Below are positions 43,701 to 56,179 of a DNA stretch of 64,000 nt, piece by piece. This stretch comes from Solen grandis (Eukaryota; Mollusca; Bivalvia; Adapedonta; Solenidae), in assembly GCA_021229015.1 (NCBI GenBank), contig CM037781.1, positions 39,539,897-39,603,896 of the forward strand, read 5' to 3'. The position numbers and the translations under genes are program-made. The notes beneath the pieces are model-generated. The model saw only the letters and a list, made by a program, of their open reading frames with translations. It ran no database searches and was not told the origin of the DNA. Numbering within the stretch: position 1 is the stretch's first letter; each line of letters begins with the position of its first letter.

Positions 43701-46700
43701 CATTATATTATCCCATTATTCTGAAATAAATCAGTTTTCCCAACTTATGTTTTAGGGAATGATGTAGGAGCACAAATAAATGGCATTGTTCAAGATTTGA
43801 CCTTTGTCTTTTAAATCCATAAGCAATGTTACCTTGAAAGTGATGTGTATAACATTGTACGCTGTCACTTAACACTTTAACATCCATAGGCACATTTTTG
43901 ACTGAATTATGGCCCTTGAATTGAGACAATATCTGCTACACAATTTATTTAAGTGGGAGAAATCATGTAATGTTACATCAAGTTGATTTCGATTTTAAAA
44001 TGATTTACTTGCAGTATGATTTTGTTTTACTGGCAGGCCTTTTTTTCTGCTTAATGCTTGATATTGGGGAGTAAAAGCACTGTTTTTTCAAATTTGAGGA
44101 AAGAAAACCCATGTGGTTAGTAGCAATTCTCATACGCCGCCGGAGGCAGTTGTATAATGGCATTATCTTCTCCGTCTGTCCGTTAGTACGTCCATACGTC
44201 CTCATTTCTTGTGAATGCAACTCCTCCTACGTTTCTGACCGTATCTTTTCAATACTTGGTCAATGTCATTACTATAATGGGTATATGTGCATAAAGCGGC
44301 AATTTTCCAGTTCATTGATTTTTGCAAGAGTTATGACCCTTGAAACTTTCTCTCTGTAGCTGATTGATATTGCAGCCTTGTGAAAGCAACTCCTCCTACG
44401 TTTCTGACTAAATCTTCAAAACTTTGTCAATGTCATTACTGTAATGGGCAGATGTGCATGAAGTGACGATTTTCCGTTTCATTGATTTTTGCAAGAGTTA
44501 TGTCCCTTGAAACTTAGTCTCTGTAGCTTATTGATATTGCAGCCTTGTGAACTCGTCCTAAGTTTTTGAATGGTTCTCTTTATGAAACTTGGACAATGTC
44601 ATAACTATAATGGGTAGATGTGCATGAAGCATGGATTTTTTACAGTTCAGCCATTTTTGCAATAGTTATGCTTTTCGAAACTTGGTCTCCATAGCATATT
44701 AACTTGATAACACAACAACTAAGTTTCCAAATGGATCTAAATTAGTGTCATTACTATAACTGGTANNNNNNNNNNNNNNNNNNNNNNNNNNNNNNNNNNN
44801 NNNNNNNNNNNNNNNNNNNNNNNNNNNNNNNNNNNNNNNNNNNNNNNNNNNNNNNNNNNNNNNNNTTACTGCTGGTTTATTTTTTCTAGCAGATCCAGAT
44901 AATAAATGAATTTTATTGAGTTATTTCCTTAACCCTCATAAAAGGAAGTATTCACAGAACATTATTGTTGTAAATAGTGTTTAAAATAAGGAGAAATATG
45001 CCATTATGTAATATTTCTAATGTTATCAATCTCTCTTTTGTTGCATGTCAAACATTTTATCATGGTATTTTCCCATTACTTGCATAGGGGAAAAGCATTT
45101 CATTAGTGCTTTAATCATTAAAGTCCTACACTTCTTCTTGTTTTCTGTGACACAATGAATTGAGTAACTGAATATAGACCAACTGCACGCTTGTACTGTG
45201 TGTGACTGACATACACTATGTATGTTTGCAGTGTGTACACTAACTCGGACACGCTACCGCTAGTGAGGAAACATCGCGGCTCGTCCAGTAGCAGTTCATA
45301 CTCTACGACCCGCAGTATATCCAATGGGTAAGTAACGAAGGTCTGCTGCAGACTGTGGGCAGACAGACATGCATGGGACATATGGCAACGTTTATATCTA
45401 CAAACCTCCCTGAAATTACTCTGATGTTCCAGCTGATATGTGATAGATTTATTGTTCTACTTGGATGCCTCTGTACATTTAGGATCTTCCTCCACCTGTG
45501 ATTAGTTGGATGTCACTATATTACTGAAATACTGTCCTTGCAATGGTAAATTCCAAATAAAAATGATTTAAATGAAGATAAAAGACACTTTTTAAGCCTG
45601 AAAGAATACACAGTATATATGAGTTAAAAGGTTAGTAAGTTTGTAAAGTCTTGTGGATAACATATCAGTAATAACATAAACCAATCTTCCATATGGCCCA
45701 CATAAATGAAACAATATGTACAACATGCTAATACAACAGTATGACATATGAAATAACATTAAGTATCAAGTGGTTTACTGTATTTACAGGTATGAGAGTA
45801 TAGAGCGAAGGAAGGTGAGTTCCAGTAGCCACAGTGAGGTGTTCACAGCCCCGACCAAGGCAGTTGTCCAGCAGGTCAGTATATACAGAAATAGGGGATG
45901 ACGCTAGTCTGATGCACCCCGGGGAATAGGGTAATAGGGAGTGGGCAGGGTCAGGTATTGTTGCTAGGGAACAGATGGGAGTTAAAGCGTCTTATTTGCA
46001 TATTTTTGGGGCATTGATATAATGATTACAGAATGGCTAAGCAAAGCTTTTTTATGAGTTTGTCATTACGGTAATAAAAATTGAAAATCACATCTGGTAA
46101 TTTTCAATTCTTAATTAATAATTTTGTTTCATTTGGTATTTCTTGGTTTTTGTTAACTTCCTTCTACCTTGAATGATCACAGATTTAGTTCTGTAGTTAT
46201 GATTTCTGTAAAACTGTCAAAACAAGCTAAGATGGTATATAATTTTTTCAGGTTATATATTTAGTTGAATAAACAGTAAGAAATAATAATATTTTCAGCT
46301 TAAATTGATACTAAAATAAAAGATCTTTGATAAACATGTTTATCTATGATTTCTACATTCTGTTCATCTATGATTACTGATGATTTTCTTCTTTTTTGTA
46401 TGATCATTTATTGTATGAGGCTTTGCTTGCTTCACTTAAGCAATTTTTTCTTTTTTCTACCAGTTTCTGTTTTATTTGATGCATCATCAATTGTCTGGGC
46501 ATGCATGCAAATTAATCTGGAAAATGAAGGCTATAGTAGTCGTTTGCTTTCTACAAAGATTTGTCAGCATGTCTTAATCATGTCTATGTTATGCTGATAG
46601 CATCGTCAGTGTCCTGGTAAAATATTTAGCAGTAATTCAGGAGACCCAGTTTTGTGGTCAGTGAATTTAGGTGTATCTTTTAGTAGAATCTGTTACAAGG

Positions 46701-49700
46701 GGACCTTTCTAGTATTTACAGAAATTATTATTTATTAGATTATCCAATCACAGTACTGGGATGTCATGTGACATTTACAGTGTTTACAGAAATATTCAAA
46801 TTAGCTTATAAGTTTATCCATCACCACACTGGGTTGTCATGTGACCTAAGTTGACCTTGTTATGAATGCAAATTATTCTTGACAGTAGTTAAAGGTATGA
46901 CGTATAATACAAAAGCTAGAAAGGTCCAGTATGGTTTGGCTTATAAAGAGTTATAGATGGTGAAAATGAAAAAGATCCTATTCTCAAAATTGAGCTATGA
47001 AAAATTGCTTGTAAGCTTACCAGTACTAATAGTGAAAAATAATTGATATTCATGGGGGACTTATTTCCAAGGAATATTTGAACGGTGTTTCCATAAGTAG
47101 TTTGATTAGTGGCCCTCATGATCCATAAATATACTTACCCATGAAATCAAATTTATTACAAATTCAACAAAATTAATGTCAATGAAAACTAGTGATTTTA
47201 CTGTATATACCCATTATTTTAATGTTTCACAATGAGGTAAGTCATGAAAAAAGATAAATAAAAGGTTAGAAACTATTGCTGGTGACATTTGTGCTATAGC
47301 TGCAGACATTGCCTTGCAGGAATTTATTGTTAATGTTTTCTGTCCTCTCAGTATCTAGTCCCGCCCGACAGATGTCCAAGACCTAGGTTTTATTCAGTAA
47401 GTTACAGCAGGGTAGGAGTGGGCCGTGTCACAGAGGATGGGGAGGCTGACTGTTTGTGTTGTGCCTGCAGAATCTGATGCTTAAGGTGGCGGGGGAATTT
47501 ATTACCTGTAAAACAATGTTTGGCATTAACATGGGATTATCTCTTATAAAAATATTTGAATATTGATAAAACATGATTAATTTACCATCTGATTCACCAC
47601 CATCTTGGTATTAATTTGGATTTTCATTTCCATAATGAGTGCTCAACATAAACTAGTTATATTATCTATGTCTGCTAAGCTATGCTGTAAAGAAATTAGA
47701 CTGTTTTCACAACCAGTATTCAGTATTTCACTTAAACCTAACCATACAAAATCATTTAAGTATCCAAGCTCTTATTTGGGTTTTGTTACCCATTAATTTA
47801 AAAATAATCGAGTCTTTGGTAATCTTGAATTGAGTACCAAACACAAATACACATCCTACCTGTTCAGTAGGCTATCAAATGTATAATAGGGATCATTTTT
47901 TAGCTCACCTGAGCACTTGTGCTCGGGTGAGCTTTTGTGATCGCCTTTTGTCCGTCGTGCGTCGTCCGTCGTCCGTCGTCAACAATTGCTTGTGAACACT
48001 CTAGAGGCCACAGTTTTGGCCCAATCTTCATGAAACTTGGTCAGGATGTTTGTCTACATGATATCTCGGATGAGTTCGAAATTGGGTCATGTGGGGTCAA
48101 AAACTAGGTCACTAGGTCAAATTTTAGAAAAACCTTGTAAACACTCTAGAGGCCACAGTTTTGGCCCAATCTTCATGAAACTTGGTCAGGATGTTTGTCT
48201 ACATGATATCTCGGATGAGTTCGAAATTGGGTCATGTGGGGTCAAAAACTAGGTCACCAGGTCAAGTCTTAGAAAAACCTTGTGAACACTCTAGAGGCCA
48301 CAGTTTTGGCCCAATCTTCATGAAACTTGGTCAGGATGTTTGTCTACATGATATCTCGGATGAGTTCGAAATTGGGTCATGTGGGGTCAAAAACTAGGTC
48401 ACTAGGTCAAATTTTAGAAAAACCTTGTGAACACTCTAGAGGCCACAGTTTTGGCCCAATCTTCATGAAACTTGGTCAGGATGTTTGTCTACATGATATC
48501 TCGGATGAGTTCGAAATTGGGTCATGTGGGGTCAAAAACTAGGTCACCAGGTCAAGTCTTAGAAAAACCTTGTGAACACTCTAGAGGCCACAGTTTTGGC
48601 CCAATCTTCATGAAACTTGGTCAGGATGTTTGTCTACATGATATCTCGGATGAGTTCAAAATTGGGTCATGTGGGGTCAAAAACTAGGTCACCAGGTAAA
48701 TTCAGGTAGGATCAAAATGTAGGCCACTTAGTCAAATGTTAGAAAAACACCTTAGATGCCAGTTTTTTGTCATTTTGCCTAACACAGCCATCTTAATCAG
48801 GTGAGCGACACAGGGCCATCTTGGCCCTCTTGTTTTCAGATACCTGAGGGAGACATTCCAAACTATCATGTCTACTTAACCCTTAAGCACTCAATAGGTA
48901 CCACATAAAGCCTGATCTGCAGAAAACCACAGTTAAACCTTACCAAATTTAATTACAAAATCCTTATTTCCAGACCACTGAGGAGCAGCGAACAGCATTA
49001 AACCTGATCAGTTTTATGCTGTTCGCATAGGTCTTTTCATGGTTTCCTCTATGAGGGAAGGGTTAATCTTAAAACGACATTTGTACTTTGAGTGAAAAGT
49101 ATAGGATTTAGATATAAGCTATTTTTCAAGGACTGAAAAATACTTCACATATCATAGATCTTGTTGAAGTAAAGTATATTTCATAAGTTGAAGAGGGCTT
49201 TATATTATTCATAAAAAATCTTGTGATAATCTGAGACAAATGGAAGGGTGTGGTCTGAGGGAGTCTTGACCACAGTGGGGCATCACAAACAGTCAGCCAC
49301 GTTGTCCCCAGATTGACACCACTCAGTATTGACTAACCAGATTCCTTTCAAATCTCGACCTGCTTTCTCTGCAGCAGAATCAAGATTTAAACATTTCTTT
49401 CCAACATTAACCTTTTACACAAGTAGCCATAGCAACAGAAATAATTCCGTGTCTGAACTATGTCTGCTATGTTGTGTCAGCTGTAGGTAGGTGAGATAAG
49501 TAGAATCAAAAATACTTCCCAGACTGATTAACATTTAACCATCTCTCTAATTCAAGATTCTTTTCTTCCCAGTCTATCTCTGTATGGATCGAGATAGATC
49601 AAGAGATAGGAGATCTTCATTACAAGTTAATTGCTAAACCTGTCAACTTATTACTACAAATAGTGATAAGTGGGACTTGAAGCTGAAGATCTTAAAAAGA

Positions 49701-52700
49701 AAATAATGATGGTTATAAGGGAAAGATATGTGGCACAAAATCTAAGTTCTCTTGCACTACTATAGAGTTGCTTTGCATTCTGTTGTGTGATTATATACTC
49801 AGTTAAAAAAAAAAATGTTCCATGAATGAAATAAGCAAGTGTTGAAATTTGCTTCTTCTATAAAGAGCTTAAATTCTGGAGCCGGGCATGGTGTCATCCT
49901 TCTCTTGAAGTCTTGTGTGTGATCCAAGGACACTGTTCACACCTTGGTTAGTTAGACAATACAGCTCTAGTTACCTGCCCATGTATCATCAAAAGTCCCC
50001 ACTATATCAGAGTCACTGTATCACACATACAAATACAAACACACACACACATTGGTATTTTGTCCCAGTAGGGTAGACCCCCATCCAATATCTACTACCA
50101 CCTATAATGACCTGTCACTAAGTTTGAGCCATATGGCAGATACATGTACCATACTGTTATTAACATATATATTTTATGGAGGTTTATACATGTGCTTTTT
50201 ATCATTTGGGTATATTTTTAGCATATATTTATAGTTATATATTTTCACCATTTTTTTTTTTAATAAATTCCATTATATCATTCATTTATGCAGGTGTGAG
50301 ATTTGAATTTGCAAATGAATATCATTTAGCAAAATTAAGATACCAGTACTACGTCTGTTATACGTAACTGCATGTGTGGTAAACAACTTAAGGTTCTAGC
50401 AGATTGTATACATACATGCACTTTCCAGCTTAACTTTGCTAAAACACTTGTATATATGTGCAGATCGAAAGTTTCACAGACTGTGTGTGTATTGTGGTAT
50501 GCTGGATGCAGACATGGCACCACTACTGTTGTTACCAGACATACTGTATTTCTACTGTAACACAATATATCACTTGAAGTAGATATATGATTTATAGCTT
50601 TTAGGATCAATGGCTGTCCGTCGTTCACAAGTATTTCAAATGACATTTCCTTCAAAACCACTGGGTCAAATTTGATGAAAATTGCCTGTGATGTTCCTTG
50701 CATGAAGCTCTACCAAAATTGTTCAATTGGCGGCCATTGCATATCTGGGTCACAGGAGCTAAAAATAGATTTTTAAAGTGAAATCTTTAAAAGTCTTCTT
50801 CTCCAAAACTGCAAAACCTAGAGCTTAGATATTTGGTGTGTGGCATTGTCTTATGGACAATTACCAAGTTTGTTCAAATCATGACTCTGGGGTTGAAATT
50901 GGCCCCACGCTCAGGGGTCACTTGATTTTACATAGACTTATTTAAGAAAAACTAGAAAAAATTTCTTGTCAGAAACCACATGGCCTGGAGATTAGATATT
51001 TGGTGAGTAACATGGCCTAGTGAACATCCACCAGTTTTGATCAAATCATTGCCCTGGGGTCAAAATTGGCCCCGTACTAGGGGTCACTTGATTTTATATA
51101 GACTTATTTGAGCAATGACGTTCAAAGTTTGAATGGCAGGTACAGTTTTTGTGTTGAATTTAGATAATCTTGCTGTACTTCTGCATAGATTATGTATTCA
51201 CTATGACTCGTAATACAACAATTGGCATTGAGGGCAATGTTTCTCAGGTGATCATGGCCCTCTTGTTTGTAGCCCTGCTTCACAAAGTGAAGAGTAGGCT
51301 ACATAGGAATCACACATGTCTCCCCGAAGGGTTTAGTATTCAAAAGACAGTGTAACAGGGATGTTTTTTTTCCCAATCAATTATAGGTTGTTTTTCCACC
51401 TCCTTAAGAGTACACCTGTATCCTGTACTGGTAATTAAACCCTAGAGGTCACACAGGACTTAATATGGACTGTATAAATATTTTACAGCTAATATATCTG
51501 ATATTTTTGTTAGTAAATTACTTTTTATATCTGTTTTCTGTGAAAATAGAGAAAGGTAGGAGAATTACTTTGTCGAGTTTGAACAGGACAGAACACATCA
51601 GTAAATAGGATTTTGAGTATAAATTGTGTTACAGTGACCTTTACTGTTCTGGTTCGCATCATTTTATGTTTTTGTTGTACCATATCAACTGCTTGTCAAT
51701 ATATGTATATCCATACCAGTGCTGTACCTTGATAGTGTAATCTTCTGTTATCCAACAAATAAGGCTAACATTGTGCATGAATAATCGGAAATGAAAAAAA
51801 ATAATTTAAAAAGCTGAATATTACAGCAGAATATTTTTTTCATTTACCATCATTGAAAAACCGCAGGCAGTTCGCTTATTACTCTCCAGAATGTAGGGAG
51901 ACATTAATGGGTATTTGACAATGATAAATCTGAAATGGAATTTTTTAAATGACTAAAGATGCATATTTATGACTGGAAACATTTCTTTGATGACAATCAT
52001 TGAATTATTGAGATAGCATCGGTCACTGGTATGGAGTCTGTTGACAGGGGGTTGGTAGCAGGCGCAGTGTTGCCCACCCACACTTATCTGATGCCCTTGA
52101 CTCCTCTATATCTAGGACAATGTGGACAATCGGAACTCTCCCATCCCAGCCGCCAGGCTCTCATTGACCAAACCAGATGGTTCACTGCAGAGGGCCAGGT
52201 CTCCTAGCCGACCCACAGCCCCTCCACGGGTCTCCATGGAGATCAGTCCCCATCCCTCCCCTAAACCTCCGCCCCGCCCTCCTTCTATCAAAGGTAGCAT
52301 GCCCCCTCCCAGACCCCCACCCCCATGCAAGAAGCAAGCAGCTGAGGAGATCATGATTGATTTCCCAAGCAAGGCCAAATCTCCAGTGTCCTCACCACCT
52401 GGCTCTAACCCTTTTGGCGATGACTTGGATGATGAGGAGGAAGAGCCACCTAAACCCCAGTCTCCTAGGTCACCCTCTGGAGACTCTAACAGGGGCAGTG
52501 TCAAAAGACCTTCTTATGACCCTGAACTTAACCCATTTGGAGAAGATGAGGATGAAACAGAAACAGGCCAGGAATCCTCCCCACCCCCTCTCAAACCCAG
52601 GGCCTCCCTCAACCCATTTCTTTCCGCCTCTATTAAGAGGAAGCCTGCCCCAGCCCCACCTCGTCCAAATCAGACTGCTCACTCAGGACCTGGGTCACCT

Positions 52701-55700
52701 GAGGAGCATGGCAATCCCAAGGGGGACTCAGCTGAAATTTATGCAAATGTAAGCCCACCTGACCTCTCGGTGACCTCTGGAGCGACCAATGAAAAGCTGG
52801 CAGAGACTGATGATCCGCCTGTTGTTATTGTAAGTGTTGTTTGGAATGTTGAGACTATACAATCCATTATCCATCTAATCTTGAGTGTGTATCCAGTAGA
52901 TCACTTTGCTGTGTGTACAGGAACGTTTAAGTTACCAAGTTTCATGAGTGTTGTGTCAAATATTATTTTTTTATAAAAATTATTTATTTGTACATAGAAA
53001 AGTAGACAAGCTTGGTATGATATGTTTGGTGTGATTTTTTTTTTCATTAATAATCTACCACAATTCCTAAAATAACTGAAATTGGTAGTCTTTCAACCCA
53101 AGAAAACAAACAATATTCTGCAACAGAATTATATTTATTTAGTTTTCTACTTGTTTTAAATTGTATACCGTAGCTGTAGAGAGAGACACATTTTGTTGAT
53201 TGTTTATTGAAAAATTAAATGGAAAAAATCACAGCAGTATTGTAGTGATTGTGAGAGAAAATCTCAGCAAAGTGATAAACCCTACACACACTGCATACAA
53301 GGCCAAGGGTTCACGTCATCAACATCTTGAGTTGGCAGGGCTTATCAGCTATGACTGACTACTGACTAATTACAGCAATCTTTCTTTATTTCATATAATT
53401 TGGTTATTTAGGATAAAAAGATAAATCATAATTTATTGTACTAACTGACTCCCTAGGTACCATGTATCTCAATGCATTGAAGTTGGGAAACAAAATATAT
53501 AGCAGATAAATTTTGTTGTATGTCTATGAATGCTTAACATATTGGTAGCCAAGGACTACATTTTATCAGCATGATGATATAGTTTTCTTCAGGAATGGAC
53601 ATTAGGTCATGCCAGTGAAGCAAGTGCATGTTACAATCAGCATGAGAGAAATGTTTTAAGATGAGGCAAATTCACATATTGCATTAAATTTAGATGCATC
53701 TTTTGTCTTCTAATTTCAATTTTTGTATGTATGAACATAATGCTGCATGTTTGGTTTAGTATCAGTTGGATTTATCACATTATACCTGACTGTATTTCAT
53801 TGTAGCGTTGATAGGAAAAATATACAGGCCGTGGCTTGTTAAGATCTCAGACTTTGTAGTATTTTGTTTCTTGTTTTTCATCCTTGATAACCTGAATATT
53901 TTGATGTATCAACAGGACTGACCTTTCACCTCTTCTTTCTTATTCTTCTATTTGTGAAAAAAGATATCATTGAAAAAGAAAGTGTCAAAGTATAAACATG
54001 TTGAAATTATTTGGGTTTCACTTTAAGGGTCAGCCAAAATTGGGAAAGGATAAGCTAAATTCAAGACATACATAATTGATTTAAGTATAGCATTAAGGGA
54101 TTCTTTTTAACCATCTACCTATCTTAAATGCATTTTAATGCATTGATTAAGATGTAAGACTTATGTTTATTTTCAATCTGTTTTAAAGTATTAGACTAAC
54201 CATTTTGATCGGTAAAAATAAATGTTCATCCATAAAAAATTGAAAACAGTATTTAAAAAAAACACTTATGATTTCAATGTTTTGGCTATTAAAACATTTT
54301 TCAAGAAAATGTAATTAAATATTTATATCATTTGTTGACAGTGGCATTAGAAGTAAGCTGAAATTTCAAAATTTGAGATTTTTGTTTTTTTCTTCAACAT
54401 CATTAGAACGTTTAGGAACCAACATTCAAGATTTTGATGACCATGCCCATTCATCTCTGTGACACAACTACCAGAAGCTTTTTAATCTTCAACTGCCAGT
54501 CTATCCACCATCTTGTGTACCCAGACTGCCACTGGTGGACTGGTTCTCTAACATTAACCCACAACCAGACTGTGACATCTCTGTATCTTCTGCACATGGT
54601 CAGACTGGTACCTCACTGTCTAACTCCTGAACTAACCTCCATCCTAGAGAGCAGCTTAAAAAACGATGTTGCTTATGAAGAAAATCTTAAAATATTGTAT
54701 AAAAGATCAGGACACTCGAAAATTAAATACATATACCATGTTTGGTTAGAAGCAAGAATTTAGATTTCTTAATTATTTTTTTGAAGGAAAAGAAACCAAT
54801 TGGAATAGAACCAAATTATATTTACCAATCTGTTTTTGATATAATTCTCATGGACTTAGTTAAAATAATTAACTATCGTTATACAATGACTAACCTTTCA
54901 ACACTTGGTATACCATCGCAGTCTTACATCATGTATCACTAACACCATATTTCACTTGCTTTGTATTCCCTTTTATTTTGATATATTATCTATATTCAAG
55001 CTGAAGATGACATATTAGATATTTAAAAAATAGATAATGTTATCTCTCATATTAGCAAAAAAAATCTTGTATGTTATTGAATAACTTGTAAATAAATTCA
55101 TACTACATTATGCTTAGAAGTCTAGAAAAATCTGTTTTTGATTTATAATCACACTTTTGTTGTATAAATTGAACAACAATATGGATAAGCTTCTTTTTCA
55201 ACTGTTTTAACATAGAGATTATTGGTGGTCATCTCATGGTATGTGTAAGAACTGAATCAATATTGATCTGTCCATCTTTAACCCTTTCCCTCATATAGAC
55301 TCATTTTGATGCACTCAATAAGTACCACATAAAGCCTGATCTGCAGAAAACCACAGTTAAACCTTACCAAATTTAATTACAAAATCCTCATTCCAGACCA
55401 CTGAGGAGCAGCGAACAGCATAAAACCTGATCAGCCTGCGAGTTACTCGCAGGCTGATCTGGTTTTATGCTGTTCGCATAGGTCTTTTCATGGTGTCCTC
55501 TATGAGGGAAAGGGTTAACTGGCCTATTGAGTTGAAAGTCCAGTAAAAGACTCTGCTTAAAATTACCTGTAAAAAACAGCTTGTAAAAGCAGTGTTGTCT
55601 GTAGAATGATCAGATACATAGTATTAACCTTTCTTATGTTACAGAAATATTCAAGACATAAGTTACATGATTGTCTAGTCAATAAAGGGACATCATAATC

Positions 55701-56144
55701 ATGATCAATGGTTAACTTGATTAATACAACATAACACAGGATTTTGTCAGTGATACTGTTTTCAGGCAGTTGAACTACCCATGAATGTAAAATAATCCCT
55801 TATTAATGGACCTGTCCAGTGTTTATAGATGAATTTAAATTGACTTACATTTGTAATAGGTAGTCAATGGTTTATGATTTACACAAAATAACACATAATA
55901 AGGTTGTGTTTATGATACTGTTTGTGAACAGTTGACCTAGCCATATATTAGGAAGACAGGACTTTACTTTTTTTCCTGTTAAATCCTAGAGAGAGAGGTA
56001 CATAAGTTCCTTAGAAAACCTACAACTCCAAGATTCTTAAAGTGTAGACATCAATACTGGCCTACAAACTTCTGGTAGATTGTGTCATGCTTGCCTGCAT
56101 CATTCTTTTCCACCTCAGTGTCACCATCTTGTCTTGTTTAACAT

Positions 56145-56179
<35 letters not shown>

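Noticed and set aside
52112..52504. 130-codon minus-strand ORF opposite the NPF exon
   Set aside because: It is the antisense shadow of a proline-rich coding exon.
54434..54763. 109-codon ORF starting ATGATGACC
   Set aside because: A different frame (phase 0 from 54475) is more protein-like and splice-compatible. This frame looks like its shadow.
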